DNA of 64,000 nucleotides from Anniella stebbinsi (GCA_029215795.1 JARDYH010000004.1:27222001-27286000), one strand, 5' to 3'; counted from the stretch's first letter, positions 10,790 through 22,343 are shown. Numbers and translations are program-made. The notes: generated from the letters alone by a model not told the origin.

Positions 10790-11550
10790 CTCAATCTTCT
10801 GTATCTATTTTTGGTTTCATCGCAGAATTGAGATCGGAGCACTATGTGAGGAGCATTTCCTTTCCTGCTTTTCCACTATAGCCTCTAGGTGGCACTGTGG
10901 TATAGTGGAGTATTGCAAATACTGTTGGGAATATTGCAGCCTTGTTTGCAAGATACAGGAAGGGCCAGTGTTGCACTTAGCTAGTTAATGCATGGGAATT
11001 TTTGGCATAGCCAGCCTTAGATAGCTATGTGGTTTCCTGCTCCTCCCCTTCCTCCCCCCAATCGCTGACTTCCTCCATTGCTGGGAGCACACATGTGTTT
11101 ACTCTCTCGCTTCTGCTTCTGTAATAGAACACAACATGGACTGCACACACTCCTTTTGAAACCCTATGCTGTACTACAGCTTTTTACAAGAATATTGTGC
11201 GTAAATCATTTTATCTTTTCTTTACTAAAGAATGGTGTGGTCTCCTTTTTTGTGTCTTTTTTTTTAGCATGTTGGACTGGTAAATGCTCATTCTGTTCTG
11301 CCATTTGTTTTTCTCTGCTAGCTGCCTTTTTAACAGGAGGCAGCAATGCAAAAACATCTCATCAAATACATAATAGGAAATCGCACTTTCTTTCGCTTTC
11401 ACAATTAAATGCCACATTTGCCTTGCTCTAATAAAACTCACTGAAAATGCTGGTTAGACACAGAAGCAAAACTGGAGGGTCACAACGTCCACAAACAACC
11501 ATGAATAGGGAATGATAAGTGAATGATAAATGCCTTGTATAGAAAAGCCC
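10790..11550. mobile_element. rep-E composite, long form
   Basis: The left part (TTTTGGTTTCATCGCAGAATTGAG, GATCGGAGCACTA, CCTCTAGGTGGCACTGTGG) and right part (CACAATTAAATGCCACATTTGCC, AAACTGGAGGGTCACA, CTTGTATAGAAAAGCCC) match the shorter rep-E copy at 20445-20798. Between them (about 10920-11380) lies a block homologous to 37320-37395 plus 38097-38460 (GGGAGCACA.ATGTGTTT, GGTGTGGTCTCC, CTGCCTTT.TAACAG). So either the long form is an insertion into rep-E or the short form is a deletion derivative. Confidence 0.6.
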
Positions 11551-11652
11551 TCAGTTCCTTATTAGGTGTGAGACTATAATGTTGCTCTGAACTCATGAGA
11601 GAAAGGATAAGAGATAGAAATAAATGTTGGAAATAACGCAAGCTTACACAGT
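11551..11652. other. No recognisable feature
   Basis: Short unassigned interval between two MITEs. Confidence 0.4.
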
Positions 11653-12186
11653 GGCTCAGTTCAATTGACACAATAACCAACTGTGGCTTAAGTAGTCAAC
11701 CACTGGTTCAATAGTCAACAGTTGATTATTGTGTTACCTGTCAGCCCAAAACCACCCCACAGTTGACTATTTCCTCAAAATAACAAACCAAGATAACCAA
11801 TGCTCTGCAGAGTTGACTATCTGCACAACCGTTGGTTAGGTGTTGTCCGCGGGCTCAGTGGACTGTTTTGCAGGGTTGAATGGACTATCTTGGCTGGCTG
11901 CAGAGTTCCTGGGCAAGAGTGGCCCAAATTGTGCCGGCCGCTCTGCTGGCACAACTTGCAGAGGCTGCTGGGATAGCACTGGCAAGACTAAGGGAGGAGG
12001 GTTGGTGGGGAGAAGAGCGGGGACTATGTTAGTCAAACGCTGGGTTGTCTATTAGTCCACTCAATACCAGCCCCAACCACTCCACAATTGTGTAGGAACA
12101 TGCTGTGTGGGGCATTCCCCCTAAATAGTCAACCGTGGAGTTGACTATTAACCCACCATTGACTATTGTGTTGTCTGAACGCAGCC
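11653..12186. mobile_element. Harb-A MITE, 534 bp
   Basis: The left end GGCTCAGTTCAATTGACACA is mirrored by the right end TGTTGTCTGAACGCAGCC. Flanking AGT occurs on both sides (11650-11652 and 12187-12189), a 3-bp duplication. Internal words ATAGTCAAC and GTTGACTAT recur in both orientations, as in the shorter copies at 47719 and 51526. The central GC-rich 280 bp is absent from those copies. No transposase is present. Confidence 0.7.
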
Positions 12187-13325
12187 AGTGGGGACTAAAT
12201 AAAGTGCACTAGAGTTTTTAAAAGCTCATATGTATTTTCCAAGCATGAAACCGTGAAGAAATCATTTCGTAAAAACTATTCTCGATTTGTTGGGTGGTTC
12301 TTAACTTAGAGACCCAGGCTGTGTTAGTGTGGGCTCTGCTGCTTTACTGCTCTGCTGTGATCTGCTTGGATTGTCTTCTTGTTTGGGTATTGATCTTGGC
12401 CTCAGCTACAGTGTTGGCATTGTGATTTTAGAAAAAAGTATTTAATTAACATACAAAAATGAATTTAAAGAGTGTAACACTTATTGTAAAAATAAAACTC
12501 CAGAAAACCATTCATGCAAATAGTCCCCCAAAGGGCTGCTAAGCTGGAGAGAGCTGGAAAAATACAACTACATCTATATCAGTATTTCTTGGATACAAGG
12601 GGCTAAAAAAATAAAAAAAACACCACTGAATGCAGTCCTCAATCTCTCTGAAGGCACTATAGCAAAAATACAATGCAAAGCCCAATACTTGTACAAAAGG
12701 GTTCTCATTGCCACCTTAAGAAGAAAATTTATCCAATGAAAGATACTATTACCTGGCTGCCCCCTTGGCAAATTATTGTGCAACTTTCTGGAATACCTGC
12801 TCCAAGTGTTGCAAAGAAATATAGGCACAATTGTATTTTGAGAGACCATGATTCTACTGTATAGATCAGGGATGGGCAACATCTGGGATTCTGGGGGTTG
12901 ATTCCCCCCCCCCCCCCGGAGCCTATCATAGGAGTTTGGGGGCTTATGAGTCTCAAGGGTAGATCTAATAGGATTGTGTCCTAAGGAATCTCTTCATGAA
13001 TTTACTGTATGTGTGACAGACATTAAGTTGGAAGAGTTCTCACTTCTGTGACATTGGTCACTTTTGGAATAAGCAGAGTTCAGTAGAATCTTTGAGGTAT
13101 AACAATCTTTGGAAACAGAGACTATTGACAACTCCACATGTTTATAACTCTGAATATGCTCCAGATGTACTCCACCAGCATTTAACCAACTATTCCATCT
13201 CCCAAAGGATCTGTATTTAAGAATGTTCCCTCATCACCATTTGAAGCCATGCTTCTCTTCACACAGGAAAAATCCTACAGCTTTACCAGGGTTTTTGTCC
13301 TCCACAGTCTTTCCGCCTTCATGGT
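12187..13325. other. No recognisable gene
   Basis: Contains a poly-C run at about 12904-12917. No domain-bearing frame. Confidence 0.4.
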
Positions 13326-13639
13326 GTGCTCTTTTACATGCGACCACATGATTTTGAATTGAAAAATCCCCTTCTCGGGAAAAGCTCCATTGTGATCAAT
13401 GAGACAGAGCCATCTGGTGGCCGAATTATAGCGCAACGCCGATCTTACGCACTGGGGAGAACTCTTGATACCCCAGCGATAAATTCAATACCACATTATC
13501 TCCGATCTTTTTTAAACCTAGATTACAGGGGGATAACACGGGAGACGCCCTGGATGTTCAGACATCCAGCAATGGACCTCCAAACTTCCGTGAGCGGCCA
13601 ATCACGAGGGTGAAATAAATAGCTCATTTAGAGAAGCTC
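13326..13639. mobile_element. Probable rep-E-like MITE
   Basis: Ends GTGCTCTTTTACATGCGACC and AGCTCATTTAGAGAAGCTC are roughly inverted and resemble rep-E termini. The interior is GC-richer than its surroundings and includes GCCATCTGGTGGCCGAATTA, comparable to the CACCATCTAGTGG word of rep-E. The boundary is tentative. Confidence 0.35.
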
Positions 13640-13858
13640 CAATTTCAATCGGAAATGGTGCTTCTGCTACTCTCCTCTTCTCGCTTTTGTAAAGTTAATT
13701 TGATTCTTGTGCCTTTCCTTGTGTACTCCCCTACTCATTTGGCACTGGTTTTCTTGCCTGAGTATGCTACAATGCTAATAGTGTTGAAATGAATGATCTA
13801 ACAAAAGTCAGTGATATGACTGAGGCAAAATTAAGTACATTTAAGTTCCATTGGTTTC

Positions 13859-13861
<3 letters not shown>

Positions 13862-13899
<38 letters not shown>
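13862..13899. repeat. (GA)19 microsatellite
   Basis: Uninterrupted GA dinucleotide array. Confidence 0.98.
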
Positions 13900-13902
<3 letters not shown>

Positions 13903-14379
13903 TTAAGCATCAAACTCTCCCATTGAAATCAAACTTGCTTAATTGGATGAAAATAACTTTTGAGCAAACCCAGTTTGAATCAGATTGCAAGTGAACTCTG
14001 CACTTGTTTCCTTAAAGAATACTCCCACAGCCAAATGCAAACAAACTCAGGGAAAATGTACAGCTATAAACACATCATGAAGTAATCTGCAAGGTCTAGA
14101 TGCCCCTTAATTAACCACGGATTCATCTATTTGCACCAGTACGTCTTGTTCCTGGTTCCTTTTTATAAATATCCAGGTCAACCACTCAAGGCCAAGTACA
14201 ATAATTAAGCCAAACAGCATCAGCAAGAGTGCTTTGGCTTGTCTAATCACTATGTTTAATTGTTTGCATTGAAGTCATTTTTCAGTCTCGAATTTCAATC
14301 CTACTTCCCCTTTCTTATGATACCTGCAGATGTCATTGCTCTTTCCACACTTTAGGAATTTGATCGTTGTGAATTCTGA

Positions 14380-14790
14380 TGCCCTGCCAAAGGAAGTGAG
14401 ACATGTGGCTACTAGGAGGAGGGCCTTCTCTGCTGTGGCACCCTGGTTGTGGAATGAGCTCCCCAGAGAGGTTCACCTGGTAGCTACATTATACTCCTTT
14501 AGACGCCAGGTGAAGACCTTTTTATTTTCACAGTGTTTTAACAGTTCTTCAGTTTGATTTTTAACCTTGCTGTTTAAATTTGTATTTTAAATCCCTATCA
14601 TTTTCTGCATGGCTGCTTGGTTTTTATCCTGGTTGTGTTTTATACTGTATTTTAAATTATGTTTTTATACTGTCGTTGTTTTATATTTTGAATGGTTTTT
14701 ATGGTTTTAATTTTTGTAAACCGCCCAGAGAGCTTCGGCTGTTGGGCGGTATAAAAATGCAGTAAATAAATAAATAAATAAATAAAACAG
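14380..14790 (+). mobile_element. L2-clade LINE 3' fragment
   Basis: A short frame (to 14557) carries the end of the LINE ORF2: a RRRAFSAVAPWLWNELPREV word followed by SFRRQVKTFLF, the conserved C-terminal end of L2-type reverse transcriptase proteins. It is followed by about 150 bp of 3' UTR, the tail GTAAACCGCCCAGAGAGC...GGGCGGTATAAAAATG and an (AATA)n run. This is a 5'-truncated copy with no catalytic domain. Confidence 0.8.
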
Positions 14791-17098
14791 ATTTGATCCA
14801 GATTTGCTGGACTAATGTACAGATCAGAATGCAATTCTATTTTGGAGTTAGCACTTCTCTGCATGTTTTGATGCATTAAAATGCATCTTTTAGGATAAAG
14901 TATGTTCAGAAAGGCATACATTTAAATCAGGTGAGGTCAAGTTTGGGAGCTCCGGGGGGCATTTTCAACCCCAGACTTCCTGCCCATAGTTTGCAATCAA
15001 CTTGAAAGACATTTTTTCAAAAGAAAAAAATGGCAATGTCGCTTAGCTGCTACAGAGTGCCAAGAGGGTCATATTTAGCTTATTTGCTACGAAGGCCTAA
15101 ACGGGTTAAATTTAGCTTGCTAATAAGCTAATTTTGACATTTTTGGTGCTCCATTGTACTACAGATTGCATTTTCCACCTAAAACTGTTTTTCATCCCCC
15201 CCACCCACGCACCCCCCGGATGCTGGCGGTTGTGGTGGGCTCATGTGGCCACCTGATTTAGATAAAATACTGTTATAGATACAAGTTTAATGGTAAAATA
15301 TATTCATAATATGTATTTAAATAATATTCATATACACATTTTCATGCAGTTTTGTTCTATTAAATTGCACATCCCTGCAGAAATGGGGCGGAAGAGACTG
15401 ATGAATCAACAGAAGTGAAACTGACGCAGGTGGGAAATAAACTGATCTGTCCACCTCTGTCCTACACAGCTGTTAAATTTGGCTGTCATACTTTAACTAC
15501 TAGAAAAGCTAATATTTGAGCTCTGTGCTTCATTGATAGATGCTGTTTTCTTCTAATATTGATAGTCTGATAGACCTTTAAGTGCGGTCACCATCTGTTC
15601 TGGTGCTTTAAGCAACCCTGGAAGTTGGAGAAGTACTGCAGCTTTTAAGCCGCTGATAAATAGTTTTCTGCTTTTGCTCCTTGCATTTGGGTGTCTTCAT
15701 TCTTCCTTTGCCACTGAAGCCTCTCATTGCTCTTCATTCAAGCTGCTCACAGACTGTTTCGGAGATTTATTTATTTTTGCAGCCATTTCTCTTCTATGTA
15801 TGAAGCACACACACAAAACTTTGGCTTGGGTCTTATAATTATAGCTTTATTAATGTGTTTTATCATTGTTAATAATTTTTACATACCGAAATTGATTCAA
15901 TATGTGCTGGACTGCCACACTAGAACATGCCTTGATTTCCTGCCAACTCGAAGCCCTCACACACCAAAAGCAAAAGTTTTAAATCACCCAAGCATTCACT
16001 GAGTGATTTAAATGATATTGGAGGGCATTCAAGTTTTTACAAGCGTTTTAATGCAAACCCTGTTTGGACTGCAAGGAGGTGCAATGGATCAAGATTTAAA
16101 TTGATTTTAGCGCTTGGCATTTTTTTGTTAAGTCTGTGCATATTTGGGAAATATAACCAGGTTTGTGCGGCACTGCTTCATATACAGAGATTTTGCATGA
16201 TAATAACTGCCACAATTTAAAGATTATGCTAATTATTTTTTAAAAAGTGGCATCCGCTGTCCTGTGTGTAATTCATGGCCGGTAAAACCACTTCCACTAT
16301 TTTCATTTCTTATTTTAGATAGAATTTTATCCCACTCCGTGCTACCAGTCACTCACAAGCGTTTGCTGGGCAGCAATAGCTAGTGGGCTGTAGCAGAGGT
16401 GGGAAACATGCAGGGCTTATGTGGCCCTGCAGACCCCCACTGCATCCCCTGCCACCCCCTGAAATTTGGGGGGACCCCCCAAAAAGCTTTAAAAATTCTT
16501 TGCAAACAAAATGGCATCTGGTGGTGTTATGGAGGATCCAAAGGGTCAAAATTAGCTTTGGCCCTTTGGGAACTCCGTAGCAGCTTCAGTGCTAGTTCCT
16601 CATTGTACTAATGTCCATTTTGGCCCTCTATTCCAACTCTGGATGCCAATTTGTTTTTATCCCGCCCTGTTTTCAGACCTGGGGGAGGGGGGATCTGGTG
16701 GGGAGGCAAAAGTGGCCCCTGGACCTCCCAAATTTCCCTATACCCGTTCTAGAGTGTCAACAGGGGGGCAGTATACAAAGCTGCTGTGATGCTAGTGGAA
16801 ACAAATGCTAGTGCAATGGGGAACTAGCACTTGCTTGCTCAGCCAGAAACTAGCTCAAATCAGTGCTTCCGGAATGGGTCGTATCAGCGGAGCTCCCAGA
16901 AGACTGGCTCCTCCCATTCTAGAGCGGGTTTCTGGGTTTACATTAGCAAGCACTTGTTCCTCATTTGACTAACGTCCATTTCCACTACTGCAACGTGTTT
17001 ACTGCTGGCATACTACCAGCACTGGATACTGTCCTAAGACTGAGAAGATCCAGGTTCAAACACCCACTCAACTATTAAGCTCACTGGACGAGCTCAAA
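14791..17098. other. No recognisable gene
   Basis: Mixed DNA with short chance frames only. 16383-16790 is GC-richer and has two overlapping frames, but they show no known domain. The word CTAGCACTTGCTTGCTC near 16830 recurs in altered form near 16945 (TTAGCAAGCACTTGTTCC), which suggests an old repeat. Confidence 0.4.
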
Positions 17099-17126
17099 CC
17101 TCTCTCTCTCACTCTCTGTCTCTCTG

Positions 17127-17179
<53 letters not shown>

Positions 17180-17183
17180 GTCT
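17099..17183. repeat. (TC)n/(TCTG)n microsatellite
   Basis: About 85 bp of CT-rich repeats with interspersed TCTG units. Confidence 0.95.
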
Positions 17184-17216
17184 AATCTACCTCACAGGAT
17201 TGCTGTCAGAATAAAA

Positions 17217-17536
17217 TAGGCTGACCAGATAAAATCCAGGTCAGGGCTCCTGTAACTTTAACAGTTGCAGAGAAAAGGGAATTTCAGCCGGCGTCATTTG
17301 TATGCAATTAGTCCCTGGTGAAATTCCCTCTTCATCACAACAGTTAAAGGTGCAGGCACTATACTAGAGTGACCATATACAAAAGAAGGCAGGGCCCCTG
17401 CAACTTTAACTGTTGTGATGAAGAGGGAATTTCACCAGGGACTAACTGCATACAAATGACCCTGGCTGAAATTCCCTTTTCTCTACAACTGTTAAAGTTA
17501 CAGGAGCCCTGTCCTGGATTTTATCTGGTCACCCTA
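17217..17536. mobile_element. hAT-A MITE, complete 320 bp
   Basis: Ends TAGGCTGACCAGATAAAATC and GATTTTATCTGGTCACCCTA are inverted repeats. The flanks carry a perfect 8-bp duplication GAATAAAA (17209-17216 and 17537-17544). Each arm contains a second, internal foldback (GGGAATTTCAGC against GGTGAAATTCCC). This copy and the one at 29322 have the AGATAAAATCCAGG sub-terminal variant, unlike the CATATGAAAAGGAGGAC variant at 41318 and elsewhere. Confidence 0.92.
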
Positions 17537-17693
17537 GAATAAAATGGTGCTGGTGGTGCTGGTGGAGACCTTATACATTGCTCTGAGCTCATTAATGGAA
17601 GAATAGGATATATATATATTGTATTATAACTAGTGCTTGCTGCTGAGAAGAAATCATGATGGCCAAGTCTGCCCGCCTCAACGCCAGAGACAG

Positions 17694-17736
17694 CGGAGTC
17701 CAAAACATCCGGAGGGCACCAGGTTGGGGAAGGCTG
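17694..17736. mobile_element. hAT-C MITE, right half
   Basis: GTCCAAAACATCCGGAGGGC followed by ACCAGGTTGGGGAAGGCTG is the right arm of the hAT-C hairpin; the left arm is missing. Confidence 0.7.
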
Positions 17737-17797
17737 CAGTAATTCAACAATCATGGGCTGCAACCCCCAAACCTGACACTGTCCACTTCGAATCTTA

Positions 17798-18338
17798 GGT
17801 CTCCTCCACAAGGATTCGCTTTTGCGCCTGGTTAAGTGATTATGCGCGCTTCATCGCTGAAGCGCATTTACGCCTAATACCTCTGCACGAGAGGCAGGCA
17901 GGGAGAGGGGAGGGGGGAGGTAGGGCAGGCGGGCGCCTGTCTCTTTAAGGCAGGTCCCTGTGAGTTGTTATGCTGGAGAGCAAAGGAACTGACGGGGCGA
18001 TTGAATGAAACGGAGCAAGGGGGGGGGGGAACAGGGCAAGAAAAAGGGAAAAGGGAGCTGGAAGACGGAGAGCGAGAGCGAGAGGTCAGCGGGAGCCCGG
18101 TAGGAGCGGAGCCAGGAGCCGAGCGGGGGAGCCAGCAGCAGCAGCAGCAGCACTCGGGAGGCAGGGCGCCGGCTTCACATCCCGCCGCAAAATAAAACTC
18201 GCTATTTAACGCGCATTCGATAATGCGCACAATCGGAGGGATAGCGCGCCTCTACGCCCGATTTGCGCTCCCTCCTTGTAGAGGTAAATTTTTTAAAGCG
18301 CCTTGAAAGAGCTTTAAACCTCTCTTGTAGAGGCAGCC
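17798..18338. mobile_element. Harb-C MITE carrying a foreign internal segment
   Basis: Ends GGTCTCCTCCACAAGGATTC and TCTTGTAGAGGCAGCC are inverted repeats flanked by TTA on both sides (17795-17797, 18339-18341). The left 98 bp and right 152 bp align with the 355-bp copies at 22887 and 52983. The middle does not: about 107 bp of the normal element has been replaced by about 291 bp of unrelated CpG-rich sequence, making this copy 541 bp. See the separate entry. Confidence 0.85.
17896..18186. other. CpG-rich foreign segment inside Harb-C, possibly a captured promoter/5' exon
   Basis: This segment is absent from the other two Harb-C copies. It is rich in G and CpG, with CTCTTTAAGGCAGG, a poly-G run (18019-18028), GAGAGCGAGAGCGAG and a (GCA)6 run (18136-18153). 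This texture is typical of vertebrate CpG-island promoters and 5' UTRs rather than of MITEs. An open frame of 76 codons crosses it but has no recognisable domain. Capture of host DNA by the transposon is my inference; replacement by another transposon is the alternative. Confidence 0.5.
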
Positions 18339-18341
18339 TTA

Positions 18342-19982
18342 GCTATATACCATCTGGGCAAGCTCATACCAGTTCCACGGCCCATGTTACTGCCTCTGCT
18401 TGTCCTCTATTTCTCCCCAACCTTGTTTCCCACCTTCCCTGTTCTTATAAACAAAAAAGTACCTAATTTTTAGGTTCTTTGATAACATGAGTCTTGGAAT
18501 TGTATACAGTAAATATATCTAAATCAACATACTTTGCATGTTTTATTCCATTGCAAGTTTCCTAACACTAAACTCAGAGAACGCAAAATAAATGTAGGCC
18601 TCACTGTACATTCTGTAAAAATGGTCAGAATCATGGTCAGTGTATTATTTTTTTGAAAATAAAGTACATTTTTTATACTAATAAAGTCTTTATTAGGTGG
18701 TTATAAATGGTAAGGAGACTTCTAAAAGACATCCTTTGCAAACCTAAAGGCCCACCTTGTTATATTTAAGGCATCACTATTCTTAAGACCTCTTTTATTA
18801 AAAAGTTCTTAAAACAATATTCAATATATAAACAGCCATGTTAATTAGATTATATGGTTAGAGCAAAATGGTACTCTGAATTCTTATTGTAGAGTTATTG
18901 ACCATGGAAGTGCATATTCATCATTCCGGTCTGTAATCCCCACTTAATCCATCCCAAGTCTGTCAATCAACAGAATACAACCAGGATATTTATGATCACA
19001 TCAAATGAAAGATTAAGAAAGAATTTAGCAACTTTGCAAAACTGATTTGCAGGAGCGGGGAGAGAAAGAAGAAAAAAATTCCACTGGTAAAATGAACCGT
19101 TGTCAAGAAAAACATAGTTGCTGACTTGCCTCATATAACTGAATTTTCTCATCAGGGTTAAACTATAACAAGCAATGGGCAGTCCAGTCCTAGGTCCAGC
19201 TAAGGAAAAAAATAATACTTGAATTTTTTATCTGAAACGTAGCAGACTGGTTATACTTGACCCATCCCTTTATCATAGATAGTATTTTAAGCTATCTGTT
19301 GCAACTTTTTTGCACAGAAATTCAGTACAAATCTCTGGAATGGTGCCAACAGAGGTCTATAACACCATCAGTTTCAGTTCCCATACTAAAGCAACAGTGA
19401 GCAAAGCCTCCATCAGACTTTAATGGGATGACTGAGATCAGATAGAGAGATGCCTACCTTATGGGATCATTCTACATATGATTTTGGATATGTTCCAAAC
19501 CTGTGATTCTGCTCCAACAGAAGACTGAAATATCCCCCCCTTGCTGGCAATTGCTGTTCTTATCATCTCTCTGAGTTCACTTTGTAATGCTGCCGTTTCC
19601 ATCTTCTTCTTTCTTGGTCACCATTATTTCAAATGGAGTGCACCTTTGAAGATTTAATATCCAAATCCTCAATCTTATGTTCAAAACAAGAAACAGGAAG
19701 GTATATTTCAACTAGGCAGAACCTTAAGGGAGTGATCTTTGCAAACATTTTCATCAGAATTGAAAGGCTGATTTTTCTGGGATTGCTGTGAAAAGGACAT
19801 TTATTTGCCTTTTCCTAAAGAGCTCAGCAACCCATAATTAGCTAGGTTTTCATTGCTCTCAGGGACATTAGCATGTAGTCAAATTTGATTGGGTACACTA
19901 CATTGTGGTGTCATCATGTTCACTATGTGATCCCTGATTGGCTGGTATTACTTTAGACACAAGAAAGAGAGGAAGCCACCGT
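18342..19982. other. No recognisable gene
   Basis: AT-rich DNA without domain-bearing frames or nameable repeats. Confidence 0.4.
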
Positions 19983-20218
19983 ATACCACATTAGACCATT
20001 GGTCAGTATTGTCTAGTCTGACCGGCAGCAACTCTCCAGTGTTTCAAACAGATATTTCCCAGCCCTACCTCAGCCTGGTGCCCTCCAGATGTGTTGGACT
20101 ACAACCCCAGCAGTTGGGTACCAGGTTGGGGATGGCTGCCATACCTGGAGATGCCAGGGACTGAAACTAGGATCTTTTGCATGCAAAGTATCAGTTCTGC
20201 CACTGAACTTTGGCTGTT
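19983..20218 (-). mobile_element. tRNA-derived SINE, split by hAT-C
   Basis: Read on the minus strand, it starts with a tRNA-like head (AGTTCAGTGGCAGAACTGATAC, then CTTTGCATGCAAAAG and a degenerate B box) and continues into a body containing GACAATACTGACC and ATGGTCTAATGTGG. The same family occurs at 31127, 37103, 42808 and 60948. An hAT-C element is inserted at 20071-20138. It is a retroposon, not a functional tRNA gene. Confidence 0.7.
20071..20138. mobile_element. hAT-C MITE, 68 bp, inside a SINE
   Basis: CAGCCTGGTGCCCTCCAGAT at the left and ACCAGGTTGGGGATGGCTG at the right form the hairpin. It is flanked by CCCTACCT and CCATACCT, an 8-bp duplication with one mismatch, which supports hAT. 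Confidence 0.8.
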
Positions 20219-20444
20219 CCTTAAATAGCTTTTCAAAAAAATGGACAGTTTTTTTTAAAAAAAAGAAGTGAATATCTTTTCACAATGTGTGCTTTTTTAT
20301 TTCCCCCACACCCCAGAAAGCATTACGTTTGACACATTTTTTTTATGGCTGAACATTCTTTGCAGCCCTAACGAAAACCCACCAAAGTCAATAGTATGAA
20401 AATAATTATCTCTCAGTCACAACGAACCATTGGTCAAAGGCTTT

Positions 20445-20798
20445 GGACCTTTTCTTCACGAGCCTATTAATTGGCTGTTAATTCACTGTATCTATTTTGG
20501 TTTTGTCGCAGAACTGAGATCGGAGCACTACACAGAGTGAATTTCCTTTCCTGCTTTTCCACAGCATAACCTCTAGGTGGTGCAGTAATATAGCAAAATA
20601 GCACAAATGCACAAGATGAAATCATGTTGTTTCTCTTTCACAATTAAATACTGCATTTTCCCTGCTCTAAAAAAAATTGCCCAAAGTGCTTAAAAATAGA
20701 AGTGAAACTGGAGGGTCACAGTGTTGTCTAATGGACCTGTAAACAACCGTGAGTAGGGAATGACGAGCACAGGATAACTGTCTCATGTAGAAAAGCCC
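20445..20798. mobile_element. rep-E MITE, short form
   Basis: GACCTTTTCTTCACGAGCC at the left is roughly inverted to CTCATGTAGAAAAGCCC at the right. The interior matches the flanking parts of the copy at 10790-11550 (GCAGAACTGAGATCGGAGCA, AACTGGAGGGTCACAGTG). Confidence 0.6.
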
Positions 20799-21031
20799 TA
20801 TTGTATGATCAGATAGCATCATATAGATAGCTATTCCTCAGTGGCAGAAACCATTATCTTGTTGACAGTGCTCTGCTTCCTTCACATCATCTCTGATCTC
20901 ATAGCTTCCTGAAGTATTATCTGATTACTTAGCTTCCTGAAACATCCGTTTTTTTTTCCAGGTTTCCTATGGTGGAGAAGACAATTATTGATAGCTATGC
21001 AGATTTGAACAGCATGGCTTTATAATTTTAA
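20799..21031. other. No recognisable feature
   Basis: Nothing that I can name. Confidence 0.4.
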
Positions 21032-21057
21032 CCCCCCCCCCCCCGTGTGTGTGTGTG

Positions 21058-21096
<39 letters not shown>
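21032..21096. repeat. Compound (C)n-(GT)n-(AT)n repeat
   Basis: Thirteen C, then seven GT, then about 18 AT units. Confidence 0.97.
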
Positions 21097-21098
<2 letters not shown>

Positions 21099-21904
21099 TT
21101 GAATCCTAAAGGTAGGACTCAGTTCTGCCTCAAACAGCCATGCTGAAATTCCTTCCCAGATAGACCGTCTCCAGGAGTCCACAGTTATAATTTCAACAAT
21201 ATAATTCCTCACATATTTGTGCTTTCTCCCAAATGTCCCTGCTTCGTTTATTCGGTCCCTCTCTTGAAAACACTAAATAATGGCACAAATGAAGTGCAGT
21301 CAGAGAGCTTCATGGAAAGCAGATGTGAATGGAAGCCTAGCCTCCTTGCAAAGCTTTACAGGACTTCAAAGCCTAAAAGAGGGAGCTGAACAAAATACTC
21401 AACTGTGCCAAATTTTCACTGGCCTTCATAAAAGAGCAAAACCAAGGAAGAGGGAGGGGGGAAGATGGGAGGAATCTTGGCTCCTTGTTTTAATTTCTCC
21501 CGGCCTAAGGCAAGATTTTTGGAGGGAATAAATTGCAAGCAAACATGGAGATGGAGAAGTTGAGTGACAAGGCAGAGACCAGCTGGGCTGGCACTGAACA
21601 AAAGGAATGCTGTTCAGCTCCTGTTTAAATGAATCTTCAGGTTGCTCTGTTTTTTAAAAGTTCTGTTATTTGTCTGCACGGTTTTCATAAACAGCCTCAA
21701 TATGTGCTGACGTGCAATAGCTGCTAGTGCACACTGGGGCTGGTGGGACAGGTCACCAGAGGTGGAGCCAAGAGGTGACCAACAGAGGCGGAGCAGTCTT
21801 TTGAATCCCCCATAGCCCATACTATACTGCAGAAAATAGAAACTGGGGCACAAGAACTTAAAGATGGGGAGGGGATTCACACAGCCACACAGCATCAGCA
21901 TATC
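21097..21904. other. No recognisable gene
   Basis: Several short frames but no domain. A short direct repeat near 21758 and 21773 (AGAGGTGGAGCCAAG, AACAGAGGCGGAGCAG) is visible. Confidence 0.4.
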
Positions 21905-22083
21905 GTAAGAACATCAGAAGAGCCATGCTGGATCAGATCAAGGGTCCATCTACTCCAGCATTCTGTTCACATAATGGCCAACCAGCTGTCGACCAGGGAA
22001 CTACAAGAAGGATGTGGTGCAACAGCAACCTTCCACCCATGTTTCCCAGCAACTGGTGTATACAGGCTTACTGCCTCTGACAC
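21905..22083 (-). mobile_element. CR1-type LINE 3' end
   Basis: On the minus strand it reads towards the common reptile CR1 end: GTGTGAACAGAATGCTGGA-like words, then GATCCAGCATGGCTCTTCTGATGTTCTTA. Same segment as 28424-28575 and, on the plus strand, 52226-52388. No coding portion. Confidence 0.75.
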
Positions 22084-22309
22084 ACCGCAAAACAGTCTTT
22101 GAACCCCAGAAACAGGTTCTGAAAGCATCCAAACTCTATTCCTTTGTATGTCCAACATAAAGCATCCCCCAAACGCAAAAACTAACATGTGAGAAGTAGC
22201 ACAGTACAAAAATCCAGTTTATATATGCATACTCAGATGAAAGAAGACTGGATTACTCTGGAGTAAGCACAGGTTGCAAGTTTTGAGAGCATCCAAAATC
22301 CACCCCTTT

Positions 22310-22343
22310 GCTGCTGCTACTGCTGCTGCTGCTACTACTACTA
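22310..22343. repeat. (TGC)n/(TAC)n microsatellite
   Basis: Triplet repeat TGC with TAC interruptions. Confidence 0.9.

Noticed and set aside
17965..18195. 76-codon frame in the Harb-C insert as a gene
   Set aside because: No known domain, and the poly-glutamine part is the (GCA)n run. Kept only as part of the captured-segment hypothesis.
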